Shown here piece by piece: positions 17,569 to 27,589 of a stretch of 64,000 bases of DNA. Within the stretch, counting starts at the first letter, position 1. The number at the start of each line of letters is the position of its first letter. Source of the stretch: Corallococcus macrosporus (GTDB lineage: Bacteria > Myxococcota > Myxococcia > Myxococcales > Myxococcaceae). The notes under the pieces are model-generated. The model had not been told where the DNA came from. It worked only from the letters and a program-made list of their open reading frames with translations, and ran no database searches. A program made the translations under genes and the position numbers. Location: NCBI RefSeq assembly GCF_017302985.1, contig NZ_JAFIMU010000007.1, forward strand, positions 744,001 through 808,000, in the 5' to 3' direction.

Positions 17569-18309
17569 TCAGGCCGCCACGCGCAGCACCACGGCGGTGA
17601 TGTTGTCGCGGCCACCGGCCTCGTACGCGGCGGTGACGAGCGCGTCGCACGCGGCCTGGGCGGAGTGCGCGCGCAGCTGCTCCTGGAGCACCTCCGGGCC
17701 CAGCGGCTCATACAGCCCGTCCGAGCACAGCAGGAAGACGTCCCCGGGCTGCGTCTCCAGACGCTGCAGGGTGGGCTCCGCGTTCTCCGTGCCCAGGGCG
17801 CGGGTGATGAGATGGCGCAGGTTGGCCGGGTTGCCGGGCGGCTCGCGTCCTGCCGCGCGCAGCTCCTCGATGAGCGAGTGGTCGCGCGTGAGCGACTCCA
17901 GGCGGCCCTCGCGCAGGCGGTACAGGCGGCTGTCGCCCACGTGGGCCACCGCCGCGAAGCGCTCCCCCACCGCGAGCGCCACCACCGTGGAGGCCATCTC
18001 CTTGAGCTTGCCCACGCGGCGCACGCGCAGGGTGCGCTGGGCCAGCGCGGTGCACGCGGCCAGGTAGTTCTCCTCGCGGCTGCGCGAGGGGTCCACCGCG
18101 TCCGGCCAGGTGCCGTCGCGGTCGCGGTCCAGCCGGTCGCTGAAGCCCGCGAAGGTGTCCACCACGCACTGGCTGGCGACCTCCCCGCCCTCCTGCCCTC
18201 CCAGCCCGTCCGCCACCACGAACAGCCCCCGCTCGGGCAGCACGCAGTACGCATCCTCGTTGTGCGGCCGCCGCCCGATGTGCGTCTGCCCCGCGCATTC
18301 GAATCTCAT
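17569..18309 (-). CDS. PP2C-family serine/threonine phosphatase
   Basis: A 246-aa soluble Mg/Mn-dependent phosphatase. Motifs in order: GRRPHNEDA with Asp19, VVADGLGG with Asp34 and Gly35, a VGDSRLYRL strand, LLCSDGLYE, and GGRDNITAVVLRV at the C-terminus. These are the metal ligands and core of bacterial Stp/PrpC enzymes. Start at 18309 has AGGAGG ten bases upstream. Partners are probably Hanks-type kinases, abundant in myxobacteria; none is in the window. A 389-bp gene-free stretch separates it from the divergent acidic protein gene. Confidence 0.9.
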   Translation of the reverse strand: MRFECAGQTHIGRRPHNEDAYCVLPERGLFVVADGLGGQEGGEVASQCVVDTFAGFSDRLDRDRDGTWPDAVDPSRSREENYLAACTALAQRTLRVRRVGKLKEMASTVVALAVGERFAAVAHVGDSRLYRLREGRLESLTRDHSLIEELRAAGREPPGNPANLRHLITRALGTENAEPTLQRLETQPGDVFLLCSDGLYEPLGPEVLQEQLRAHSAQAACDALVTAAYEAGGRDNITAVVLRVAA

Positions 18310-18698
18310 CACCGCCACCTCCTGGCCAGGCTCCCGGACAGCAAACGGGAGGCCAACGGCCCGGTCGCTTCGTCCCCGGACCGCCCCCATGGGGTTCTCG
18401 CCTCTGAAGAACGCCCGGATGCGTGTTCTCTCCACGCGCCCGCACTCCCCTGTCCGCCGAGCGACGTTGCGGTCGACCCCGCCCCGCCCCGCCGCGACTT
18501 TTCAACGGGCGGGACACCCCGGAGTCCGGGACCTGGACCCGGGGCCAGACGTGGAGCAAGGAAGGAAGGCATGGGCGCCGGTAGGATATCGGGCCTCGCG
18601 TCCGTTGGGCATCCGGTGGGGCCCCCTAGCAACTCCCGCCGGGACCGGCGGACAATGCAGGAGCCGTCCGACTTGCGGGCCATGACCCCAGGAGAACC
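18310..18698. other. 389-bp divergent intergenic region with a GC-rich hairpin
   Basis: No gene is supported. The notable element is at 18517-18544: CCCCGG, a bulged A and GTCC, a 7-nt loop, then GGAC and CCGGGG, about a 10-bp stem with one bulge. It lies in the probable leader of the + strand gene at 18699. No clear promoter boxes were found. Confidence 0.5.
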
Positions 18699-19748
18699 AT
18701 GACATCCATCCGCCGCGTGGGTTCTGGCATCTCGACGTCCCGGGCCTGGTCCATCTCCTCCGAACTGGAGGTCACCGCCCCGGTGAAGCAGCAGCCCATG
18801 ACGCCGGTGGAGCCGGTGCGGCGGGGCTTCTCCGACGCGAGCGACTTCCAGGCGGACGCCGACGGCGACCTGGCTGGTGCGCTGCTCGCGGACCTGGGGC
18901 TGACGCCGGACCCGTCCACGGAGGCGCGGGGGTACGCGGCGGACCTGGAGGCCCAGGAGCCCCGGCCCGCGCTCCTGGAGAACGCGCAGCTGCGCAGCTT
19001 CGCGGGGGAGAGCTCCTTCGAGGAGGCCGGCCCCGCCTACGCGCAGCGGCTGGGCACGCCGCAGACGTCCACGCCGATGCTGCAGGCGCGCCACTTCCAG
19101 CAGGCCGAGCGCCGCACGGAAGCCGCGCCGGCGGATCCATCCCTGGACCCTTCCGACATCCTGTCGCCCGACGCGGCCGCATGGGAGCTCCAGAACCTGG
19201 ACACCATGCCGTCCACCGTCTCCGCGCAGGAGGCGGAGGACCTGCTCTTCCTCCTGGAGTCCGGCGACCTGTCCAGCCTGAGCGACGAGGAGCTGCGCGC
19301 GCTGAGCGAGGACCTGGGCACGGAGGACGCGGAGGCGTCCGACGACGCGTCCGGCCTGGAGGCTTCCGGAGCGCAGGACGATTCCGACGGGTTCCTGGCC
19401 ACGGCGGAGGACAGCGGACCGGAGCGGGTGCAGGAAGCCTTGCCGGGCCTCGCGTCGGCGGGGGACTTCCTCGCGGACGCGGACGACTTCACGATGGAGG
19501 CCGTGGAGGCCGAGGCCGCCTACGCCGCTGCTTACGCGGAAGCCCGCGCGACGGGCGGAGCACCCGGTGTGGAAGTCCCGGCCGCGCGGCGCGAGATGCC
19601 CGCTGTTCCTCCGGAGCCCAGCGTCGTGGTGGCCCCCGACGTGGAGGCCGCGCCCGCGGACATCCTGGAGATCGACGACGTGCAGGACGCGGACCTCGTG
19701 GAGGCCGACGCGGCCCACACGCCGCCTCCTCCGCCGCTCGAGTCCTGA
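18699..19748 (+). CDS. acidic, largely disordered protein of unknown function
   Basis: A 349-aa protein preceded by AGGAG. It has no signal peptide, TM segment or recognised domain. Composition is dominated by Ala, Glu, Asp and Ser, with DE-rich blocks (LSDEELRALSEDLGTEDAE) and a proline tail PPPPPLES. One segment (about 165-215) could be helical. The divergent PP2C gene hints at phospho-regulation but that is speculation. It ends head-on with the gene at 19771. Confidence 0.65.
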   Translation: MTSIRRVGSGISTSRAWSISSELEVTAPVKQQPMTPVEPVRRGFSDASDFQADADGDLAGALLADLGLTPDPSTEARGYAADLEAQEPRPALLENAQLRSFAGESSFEEAGPAYAQRLGTPQTSTPMLQARHFQQAERRTEAAPADPSLDPSDILSPDAAAWELQNLDTMPSTVSAQEAEDLLFLLESGDLSSLSDEELRALSEDLGTEDAEASDDASGLEASGAQDDSDGFLATAEDSGPERVQEALPGLASAGDFLADADDFTMEAVEAEAAYAAAYAEARATGGAPGVEVPAARREMPAVPPEPSVVVAPDVEAAPADILEIDDVQDADLVEADAAHTPPPPPLES

Positions 19749-19775
19749 GCGGGCCCGGGCTCGGTGACGCTCAGG
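19744..19775. terminator. hairpin covering both convergent stop codons
   Basis: CCTGAGCG and CGCTCAGG form a perfect 8-bp stem around a 16-nt loop that itself holds the palindrome GCCCGGGC. The left arm contains the + strand TGA and the right arm contains the minus-strand stop. Confidence 0.55.
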
Positions 19776-21060
19776 GCGCGGGCGTGTCCTTGAGCGCGGC
19801 GTCGAGCTGCTTCTGCGCCTCCATGACGTCCTTCTCCAGCTCGGTCGTGTAGCGGTCGCGCTCGGGGCTGCGCCACTCCGCGTCGGAGAACTGCTGGAGG
19901 GAGTACTCGCGCGTGGTGTGCACGGGCCCGCGCAGCGTGACCATCAGCTCGCGGTCCGGGTCACCCATCTCCTTGAGCAGGAAGCCCTCCACGTCGCGCA
20001 GGGTCAGCGGGAACGTGGGCGCCTCGTCGCGGATGAGCTTGCCGAAGACGTTGAGCTTCACCTCCTGCGGCCCTTCCTGAAGCTCCTCGTTGAACGACAC
20101 CGACGCGAACGGCACGCCGCCCTCGTCGTCCAGGCGTCCGGACACCACGTACCGTCCCGCCTTGCGGACCTGGACGGACAGGTACAAATCCAAAGACCCC
20201 GCCTCCACCACCTCACGCACCTTGCGCGTGAACGTGGCCGGCGGCGCGGGCGTGTAGAGCACGTCGAAGAACGCCGAGTCCTCCAGCGACCCCGAGCGCA
20301 CGCGCACGTCCACGCGCAGCGTGCCGGAGAACATCGCGAAGCCCTGCTTCGACGGCTGGAAGCGCCCGGTGAGCATGCCGTCACCCGCCACCGCGTCGCC
20401 GCCCTGCCCCGCGTCGGAGAAGACCACCGGCACGCCCGGCACACCGCCGGCGCCCGCCACGTGGTCCGCCTCGTGCGCCAGCGCGGACACCACCTCGCAC
20501 GGGCGCGGCTCGCGGCGCGAGTCCTCGCACGCCACGCTGAGGAGCACCACCTCGTCACCGACGACGAACACCTTGTCCTGCTTGAGCCGCAGTTGCACGT
20601 CGGAGGTGCCGTCCTGCGCGGCCCTCGGGCTCAAGGGCCGCGTGCGCTCCGGCTCCGTCAGCTCCATCTGGTCCGGGTGCTCGCGGCTGGGCCGCGACTC
20701 GGGCGGATAGCGCGTGGCCGCCACATAGGATTCCAGCGAGCGCTTCGCGCGCTCCAGCCGCTTCTGCCACAGCTCGCGGCGGGCCTCGCGCTCGCGGGCC
20801 TCCGGGCTGAGCAGTGACGGCGCGGCGGGCTCGGATGCCGCCATGGCCGCGTCGCGCTCCGCCGGTGCCCGAGCCACGTCGCGTGGGTCGGACACCGGAG
20901 CGGAGGCGGGCTCTGTCGCACCCTCCGGCGCTACGGCCCCTTCACTTCCCTGCCACCAGAAGAACCCTCCGCCCACGAGCGCCAGGGGCACGAGGGCAAG
21001 CAACCATCGGCCGTGGCGCAGCCGGGAGGCGGAAGGGACAGGGCCGTCGTCGCGTGTCAT
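19771..21060 (-). CDS. membrane-anchored protein with Ig-like (choice-of-anchor X type) region
   Basis: A 429-aa protein with one N-terminal TM segment (about residues 19-37, LLALVPLALVGGGFFWW), a Pro/Ala linker and a helical segment (EAREREARRELWQKRLERAKRSLESY). The periplasmic beta-rich part contains VFSDAGQGGDAVAGDGMLTGRF, a pattern seen in beta-sandwich domains of myxobacterial choice-of-anchor proteins. That family label is tentative. The C-terminus is helical (EKDVMEAQKQLDAAL). It lies 39 bp downstream of the secreted hydrolase gene and may be cotranscribed. Confidence 0.65.
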   Translation of the reverse strand: MTRDDGPVPSASRLRHGRWLLALVPLALVGGGFFWWQGSEGAVAPEGATEPASAPVSDPRDVARAPAERDAAMAASEPAAPSLLSPEAREREARRELWQKRLERAKRSLESYVAATRYPPESRPSREHPDQMELTEPERTRPLSPRAAQDGTSDVQLRLKQDKVFVVGDEVVLLSVACEDSRREPRPCEVVSALAHEADHVAGAGGVPGVPVVFSDAGQGGDAVAGDGMLTGRFQPSKQGFAMFSGTLRVDVRVRSGSLEDSAFFDVLYTPAPPATFTRKVREVVEAGSLDLYLSVQVRKAGRYVVSGRLDDEGGVPFASVSFNEELQEGPQEVKLNVFGKLIRDEAPTFPLTLRDVEGFLLKEMGDPDRELMVTLRGPVHTTREYSLQQFSDAEWRSPERDRYTTELEKDVMEAQKQLDAALKDTPAP

Positions 21061-21099
21061 GAGCGGGCTTCGCCGGAGGGGGCGGGGGAAGCCGTCATT

Positions 21100-21984
21100 C
21101 TAGTACGCGTACGTGACCATGTACTCGCGCACCTTGGAGACGATGCCTCCCCAGGTGCCGTTGGCGTAGTGGTTGTACGACTCACCGTCGTCGCGCAGGG
21201 CCACGGAGTGGTAGCTCCACTTCGCCCGGCCGTCGCTGCACGCGGCCGTGCCCGTGTTGAGCGTGCCGCCGCAGAACCAGTCGCCCGGGTTGCAGTAGGA
21301 CCCGTTGCCGCTGCCGGACACACCGCCCGTGGAGTGGTAGGCCACCGCCTCGTCGTCCTGGCCCGGGAGGATGCCGGAGTACGCCGTGCCCTTGGAGCCG
21401 GCGAACATGTAGAACCACACGTTGCGCGTGGTGTTGTGGTTGTACATGGCGCGCGCCGTGGTGGTGACCAGGTCGCTCACCAGGGGCTCGCTCACCGCCC
21501 AGTCGCCGTGGTCCGCCAGCTCGCTGCCGCCGCCCGCGCCGGACGCCACCGCCACCCACTTGATGTTCCAGCCCACCTGCTTGGCCGTGCCCGCGTTGCC
21601 GCACTCGCCGTTGGCGTTGGGCACCGCGTTCTTCACGTCCCGCTCGCTGCCGCCGTACAGCGCCAGCGCGTAGCCGATCTGCAGGTCACCGGCGCTGTGC
21701 GCGGCGATGTAGCAGGAGTTCGTGCCCGTGCAGAAGCAGTCCAGCGCGTTGCGGATGCGGTAGTTCTCCGCGCCCACGCGCTGCGTGCCGTTCCAGTTGA
21801 CCGCCCTCTTGTTCACGCCCGCCGCGGTGGTGGACGGCCCCCAGTAGCTGAAGTCGTTGTAGTTACCGGCCTGCGTCTTGTTTCCGTTCCGCCCGTGGAT
21901 CCACAGCGTGTAGTTCGTCGCGGCGGCCTCGGTACCCACCAACAGCGTCGCGGCGGTCACGGCCGCGCCAATCAGCATCTTCAT
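21100..21984 (-). CDS. secreted alpha/beta-hydrolase-like protein
   Basis: A 294-aa exported protein. The signal peptide is about residues 1-22 (MKMLIGAAVTAATLLVGTEA). After a strand YTLWIHGRNG, comes an esterase-type nucleophile elbow HSAGD with Ser97, in a GxSxG-like setting where the first Gly is replaced by Ala/His. Several Cys pairs fit an extracellular protein (CFCTGTNSCY, CNPGDWFC). Possible His/Asp partners follow but cannot be assigned. Likely a lipase/esterase-like enzyme; the substrate is unknown. Confidence 0.65.
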   Translation of the reverse strand: MKMLIGAAVTAATLLVGTEAAATNYTLWIHGRNGNKTQAGNYNDFSYWGPSTTAAGVNKRAVNWNGTQRVGAENYRIRNALDCFCTGTNSCYIAAHSAGDLQIGYALALYGGSERDVKNAVPNANGECGNAGTAKQVGWNIKWVAVASGAGGGSELADHGDWAVSEPLVSDLVTTTARAMYNHNTTRNVWFYMFAGSKGTAYSGILPGQDDEAVAYHSTGGVSGSGNGSYCNPGDWFCGGTLNTGTAACSDGRAKWSYHSVALRDDGESYNHYANGTWGGIVSKVREYMVTYAY

Positions 21985-22052
21985 CGGGGTGTGTCTCCTG
22001 GCCTCTCAGGGGGATGAGAGGGCTTCCGCACGGCCCCAGGCCGGGCGAGGGG

Positions 22053-22092
22053 ACAACCACTCTAGGGGTTGTTTCATGTAAATGCGACAACC
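22053..22092 (-). promoter_or_regulatory. three alternating ACAACC / GGTTGT half-sites
   Basis: ACAACC (22053-22058), GGTTGT (22067-22072) and ACAACC (22087-22092) lie upstream of the secreted hydrolase start. Adjacent copies form inverted repeats with 8- and 14-nt spacers. They could be a regulator-binding cluster or alternative hairpins. Confidence 0.35.
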
Positions 22093-22145
22093 CGAAAGTC
22101 CAGTCGTCAGTGGAAACCCTGACGCATCGCGCTGGGCCCTCCGCG

Positions 22146-23279
22146 TCACCCCAGCTCGTCGAGACCGCCATCTCGTACGAAGCGTTCCAGCCGCTCCAGT
22201 GCTTCTGGCAGGTTGACCCGACCCAACCCCAACCGGAAGTGATTGCCGGGAAAGCCATACACGTCTCCCGGCAACAACAAGACACCCTCACGGGTAATCA
22301 ATGACTCAGTGAAACGAGCCACCGGAATGTTTCGCAACAGACGGGGGAAGGCCACGCTGCCGGCGCGCGGACGCACCCAGCGGAAGGTGTCCGCGTGGCG
22401 CGTGAAGAAGTCCTCCAGCCGCGCGAGGTTCACGGTCAGCAGGCTCCGGCTGCGCTCCAGCACGCGGTCGCGGGCGCGCAGCGCGATGAGGGACAGGAGC
22501 TCACTGGGGGCGCTGTTGCAGAGCGAGGTGTAGTCCTTGAAGGCACGGCAGCGCGCCAGCAGCTCCGCGTCCCGCGTCGCGAGCCAGCCCACGCGCAGCC
22601 CCGCCAGGCCGAACGCCTTGGACATCACGCCCAGGCTCACGCCCTTCGCGAAGCACGACGCGGCGGGCGGCAGCGTGTCGTTCACGTCGTACTCCAACAG
22701 GCGATACACCTCGTCGGAGAACAGGTGGATGCCGCGCGCTTCGCACAGCGCGCACAGCTTCTGGAAGGTGGCGCGGTCCGGCAGCGAGCCCGTGGGGTTG
22801 TGCGGGAAGTTCACCACCACCATGCGCGTGTCGGGGCGCAGCGCCGCGGTGAGCGCGTCCAGGTCCAGCGCCCAGCCGTTCTCCTCGCGCAGGGGCAACA
22901 GCGTCACGTCCGCGCCGGTGGCGCGCCCCACCTCGTACAGCGACTGGTAGCCCGGCCAGGTGGCGATGGCGTGCGTGCCGGGGCCCAGATTGACGTTCAT
23001 CGCGACGAACAGGGCCTCCTGCGCGCCGGCGAAGGTGAGGACGTCCTCGGAGACCAGGCCCGGGTACATCCCGGCGATGGCCTCGCGCAGCGCGGGCATC
23101 CCGGGCGTCTCCGTGTAGCCCAGCGTCAACCCGTCCCAGCGGGCGCGGTCCTCCGGCGACGCGAGCGCCAGCAGGTCCGCCATGCGCCAGCCTTCCACGT
23201 CGGAGGCGCACAGCAGGTAGGGCGCGGCGAACTCCCAGCGCGCGAAGTACCGCTCCAGTTCGAAGTCGGGGATGCGCAT
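22146..23279 (-). CDS. class I/II PLP-dependent aminotransferase
   Basis: A 377-aa fold-type I enzyme. PLP Lys221 is in MSKAFGLAGLRVGW, with the cofactor-binding Asn161-Pro162 (HNPTG) and Asp189/Tyr192 (FSDEVYRLL). The start at 23279 has GGAGG upstream. Length and motifs fit aspartate-aminotransferase-like or capreomycidine-synthase-like enzymes; the substrate is unknown. It is divergent from the thioredoxin-fold gene at 23443. Confidence 0.85.
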   Translation of the reverse strand: MRIPDFELERYFARWEFAAPYLLCASDVEGWRMADLLALASPEDRARWDGLTLGYTETPGMPALREAIAGMYPGLVSEDVLTFAGAQEALFVAMNVNLGPGTHAIATWPGYQSLYEVGRATGADVTLLPLREENGWALDLDALTAALRPDTRMVVVNFPHNPTGSLPDRATFQKLCALCEARGIHLFSDEVYRLLEYDVNDTLPPAASCFAKGVSLGVMSKAFGLAGLRVGWLATRDAELLARCRAFKDYTSLCNSAPSELLSLIALRARDRVLERSRSLLTVNLARLEDFFTRHADTFRWVRPRAGSVAFPRLLRNIPVARFTESLITREGVLLLPGDVYGFPGNHFRLGLGRVNLPEALERLERFVRDGGLDELG

Positions 23280-23442
23280 ACGTCCTCCATGCCGCCTGCC
23301 TGCTCACCAGAGGGTGGAGCGGCCCACCACACCTTGCCGGACAGGCGAGCGGACGGGCGCGCAGCCGGGAGCAGCCGATGGCGCATGCATAGCTTGAGTC
23401 ACGTCCCGTTGAAGCGCTTTCCACTTCCCATAGGGAGCCCGC

Positions 23443-23952
23443 ATGGCCTCGACGAAAATCCCGCTCACGCTCCTGGACCCGGATGGCGGATGGGTGAACG
23501 CCCCCGTCCACGTCTCCGAGCTCGATGGACTGCCCGTCCTCCTGCACTTCTGGACCATGGATTGTGAGGACTGCGCCGCGCAGTTCGAAGCCGTGAACCA
23601 GTGGATTGTCGACTATGGACCCAAGGGCCTGAAGGTCATTGGCGTGGACGTCACCCACAACGAGACGGAGCTGCGGGACACCAACAAGGTGGAGGGCTTC
23701 GCGCGCGAGCACGGCCTGCGCTACCCCATCGCCATGGATGACGGCTCCATGGCCAAGGCCTACGGCGTGGACAAGCACCCCGCCTTCCTCCTCTTCGGTA
23801 CGGATGGACGGCTGAAGAACCGCATTGGCGGCAAGGACGCCCTGCGCCGCATGCGCGCGGAGCTCAAGAAGCTGCCCGGCCAGGAGCAGCCCGCTCCGCA
23901 CGGAGAAGTGTCCCGCGAGCAGGAAGACCAGGCCGCGGCCTCCAATCCCTAG
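23443..23952 (+). CDS. TlpA/redoxin-like thioredoxin-fold protein
   Basis: A 169-aa protein with a thioredoxin fold. The redox motif CEDC is at residues 41-44 after the strand VLLHFWTMD, and the cis-Pro strand is KHPAFLLFG. No signal peptide or lipobox is visible, so it is probably cytoplasmic, unlike most TlpA proteins. The C-terminus is Glu/Gln-rich. It precedes the SDR at 23995 by 42 bp on the same strand and may share its transcript. Confidence 0.75.
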   Translation: MASTKIPLTLLDPDGGWVNAPVHVSELDGLPVLLHFWTMDCEDCAAQFEAVNQWIVDYGPKGLKVIGVDVTHNETELRDTNKVEGFAREHGLRYPIAMDDGSMAKAYGVDKHPAFLLFGTDGRLKNRIGGKDALRRMRAELKKLPGQEQPAPHGEVSREQEDQAAASNP

Positions 23953-23994
23953 CGCCCCGGCCCCTCACCCTTGCCTTCCCTGGAGAGTCGCACC

Positions 23995-25035
23995 ATGGCT
24001 GACCGACGACACACCGAGCGAAAGGGCTTCTCCCTGGGCGCGCTTGCCGCCGGGGTGGGGGCCGCCGTGGGGCTGACGCGCGCGCTGCGGCCGCGCTTCA
24101 GCTTCAAGGGCAAGACGGTGCTCATCACCGGTGGCTCCCGGGGTCTGGGGCTGGTGATGGCGCGCATGCTGCTGAAGGAGGGCGCGCGCGTGGCCATCTG
24201 CGGCCGCGACGTCGAGTCGCTCCAGCGCGCCCACGCGGACCTGGAGCGCCTGGGCGGCGAGGTGCTCTCCCTGCGCTGCGACGTGCGCGACCAGGTGCAG
24301 GTGGACGCCATGGTCGGCGCCGTCCATGAGAAGTGGGGCGCGGTGGACGTGCTCATCAACAACGCGGGCGTCATCATGGTGGGCCCGCTGGAATCCATGA
24401 CGCTGGAGGACTTCGAGGAGGCGGTGGACATCCACCTGTGGGGGCCGCTGTACACGACGCTCGCGGTGGTGCCGGCGATGAAGGCGCGCGGCGAGGGCCG
24501 CATCGTCAACGTGTCCTCCATGGGCGGAAAGCTGAGCATCCCGCACCTGGTGCCCTACTCCGCCAGCAAGTTCGCGCTGGTGGGCCTGTCGGACGGGCTT
24601 CGCGTGGAGCTGGCCCAGGACGGCATCCGCGTGACGACGGCGTGCCCGTCCCTCATCCGCACGGGCAGCCCGCGCAACGCGAACTTCAAGGGCGACCACG
24701 AGAAGGAGTACGCGTGGTTCCACGTGAGCAACTCCATGGCGGGCGTGTCGATGAGCGCCGAGCGCGTGGCGCGCAAGATCATCGAGGCGTGCCGCAGGGG
24801 TGACGCGGAGGCGCTGGTGGGCATGCCCGCGAAGCTGGGAGCGGTGGGCCGCGCCCTGGCGCCCAACCTCACCACGGCCGTGCTGGACGTCATCAACCGG
24901 CTGCTGCCCCAGGACAGCACCCCGGAGCGCCACAAGGGCAGCGAGAGCGAGACACCTCTGACCCGCTCCTGGCTCACGGAGATGAGCCGCCGGGCCGCGG
25001 AGCGCAACAACGAGAACGAGGTGTCCCTGCACTGA
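23995..25035 (+). CDS. short-chain dehydrogenase/reductase with C-terminal extension
   Basis: A 346-aa SDR, longer than the usual 250. An N-terminal hydrophobic stretch (GFSLGALAAGVGAAVGLTRAL) may associate with the membrane. Cofactor motif TGGSRGLG is at 45-52, NNAG near 120, SSMGG and YSASK near 175-190. The C-terminal ~90 residues are extra, as in SDRs acting on long acyl or steroid-like substrates. Start at 23995 is chosen for GGAGAG upstream; the open frame begins at 23971. Convergent with the glycosyltransferase gene. Confidence 0.82.
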   Translation: MADRRHTERKGFSLGALAAGVGAAVGLTRALRPRFSFKGKTVLITGGSRGLGLVMARMLLKEGARVAICGRDVESLQRAHADLERLGGEVLSLRCDVRDQVQVDAMVGAVHEKWGAVDVLINNAGVIMVGPLESMTLEDFEEAVDIHLWGPLYTTLAVVPAMKARGEGRIVNVSSMGGKLSIPHLVPYSASKFALVGLSDGLRVELAQDGIRVTTACPSLIRTGSPRNANFKGDHEKEYAWFHVSNSMAGVSMSAERVARKIIEACRRGDAEALVGMPAKLGAVGRALAPNLTTAVLDVINRLLPQDSTPERHKGSESETPLTRSWLTEMSRRAAERNNENEVSLH

Positions 25036-25046
25036 CGGGAAGGCCG

Positions 25047-26156
<1,110 letters not shown>

Positions 26157-26229
26157 GGTCCGGAAGCATACGCCCGGGACACCCTCCCCTGTCCCTTCCG
26201 GCCCGGGACGGTGCTACGCCTCCCGGTCC

Positions 26230-26550
26230 ATGACCTCCCTGCCCTCGCCCCGGGGTGCCTCCGTCCTGCGCGCCGCGGCGTTCGGGGGCGTGGCGGGCCT
26301 CATGCTGGGCGGCCTGGGGCTGCTCGGGCTGGGCGTCCGGGCCCTCTTCGCCCCCGCGGACTGCGCCCACCTGTCCCCCCAGGAGTGCCAGCTCCTCCAT
26401 GAGACGGACCGCGACCTGGGCCGCGTGCAGACGCTCTCCGGCGGTGCGCTCGTCGCCCTGGGCGCCGCCCTCTTCGCCCTCACCCGCCCGCGTCCACCGT
26501 CCGAGCCCCCATCCGAGCCCCCTTCCGAGACTCATGACTCCAGCGGTTGA
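26230..26550 (+). CDS. small membrane protein with two TM segments
   Basis: A 106-aa protein starting at the ATG at 26230. TM1 is about residues 12-36 (AAFGGVAGLMLGGLGLLGLGV). A short loop with two Cys (CAHLSPQECQLLHE) precedes TM2 at about 68-85 (LSGGALVALGAALFAL), and the tail is proline/serine-rich. The loop resembles those of other short bacterial membrane proteins but no family is recognised. Confidence 0.6.
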   Translation: MTSLPSPRGASVLRAAAFGGVAGLMLGGLGLLGLGVRALFAPADCAHLSPQECQLLHETDRDLGRVQTLSGGALVALGAALFALTRPRPPSEPPSEPPSETHDSSG

Positions 26551-26631
26551 GAGCCCAAGGATTTCGCCGCGCCGCGCAAGCAGTCGGGCGCATTGTCCCT
26601 GTAGGTCATTTTCGCGCGCGGGGTAGGTCTA

Positions 26632-26657
26632 CTAATTACCACTGGCCCGGCCATTAG
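26632..26657 (+). promoter_or_regulatory. CTAAT/ATTAG inverted repeat upstream of lysR-type gene
   Basis: CTAAT and ATTAG lie 16 nt apart in an AT-richer patch 23 bp before the LysR gene. LysR proteins often bind such sites upstream of their own gene; autoregulation is inferred. Confidence 0.3.
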
Positions 26658-26679
26658 GTTTGAGGGTAGGAGACGGCCC

Positions 26680-27579
26680 ATGCAGCTCGAATCCCTGAAG
26701 ATGTTCTGTGACGTGGTCGAGACGGGTTCGTTCTCGCGCGCGGCGCAGCTCAATCACGTGACCCAGTCCGCGGTGAGCCAGCAGATCCGCGCGCTGGAGA
26801 ACCGCTATGAGCAGAAGCTGCTCTCGCGCAGCGCGCGGCAGGTGACGCCCACGCCGGCGGGCGAGCGCCTGTTCCGGGGCTGCAAGGAGATCCTCGCGCG
26901 CTTCGCGGAGGTGGAGCAGGAGATCCGCGAGCAGGCCACGGAGATTCAAGGCGCGACCACCGTGTCCACCATCTACTCGGTGGGTCTGCACGAGCTGAAC
27001 GCGGTGCAGAAGCAGCTGCTCAAGACGCACCCCAAGGTCAACATGCGCCTGAACTACCGGCGCAATGATCAGGTCTACGACGACGTGATTCTGGGCGCGG
27101 CGGAGATTGGCATCGTGGCCTATCCGCAGCCGCGCGCGGGCGTGGATATCGTGCCGTTCCGCGACGACAAGCTGGCGGTGGTCTGCGCGACCGCCCACGC
27201 GTTCGCCAGCAAGGCGAAGGTGAGCCTCACCGCGCTGTCGGGCGTGCCCTTCATCGCCTTCGACCGGGAAGCCCCCACGCGCAAGGCGCTGGACCGCCTG
27301 TTCCGCGAGAAGAACATCGACATCAATCCGGTGATGGAGATGGACAACGTGGAGACTATCAAGCGCGCGGTGGAGATGGGCCTGGGCGTGGCCATCCTCC
27401 CCATCGCCACGGCCCACGCGGAGATCAAGGCCGGCTCGCTGGTGGCGAAGCCCTTCGCGGAGGGGCCGGTGTCGCGCCCCATCGGCCTGCTCATCCGCAA
27501 GGGCAAGTACCTGGACCGCGCGTCCGCCGCGGTGCTGGAGGCCTTCAAGCAGGCCGCCCTCATTCCGCACGAGGACTGA
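26680..27579 (+). CDS. LysR-family transcriptional regulator
   Basis: A 299-aa regulator. The N-terminal winged helix (residues 1-60, LKMFCDVVETGSFSRAAQLN then TQSAVSQQIRALE) is typical. The effector domain (about 90-299) is a periplasmic-binding-like fold resembling CysB/CbbR-type regulators. GGTAGGAG lies just upstream of the ATG at 26680. The target is not indicated by the neighbours: the convergent rsmB gene is a housekeeping gene, and the genes to the left are unrelated. Confidence 0.9.
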   Translation: MQLESLKMFCDVVETGSFSRAAQLNHVTQSAVSQQIRALENRYEQKLLSRSARQVTPTPAGERLFRGCKEILARFAEVEQEIREQATEIQGATTVSTIYSVGLHELNAVQKQLLKTHPKVNMRLNYRRNDQVYDDVILGAAEIGIVAYPQPRAGVDIVPFRDDKLAVVCATAHAFASKAKVSLTALSGVPFIAFDREAPTRKALDRLFREKNIDINPVMEMDNVETIKRAVEMGLGVAILPIATAHAEIKAGSLVAKPFAEGPVSRPIGLLIRKGKYLDRASAAVLEAFKQAALIPHED

Positions 27580-27589
27580 GGGCGCGTCT

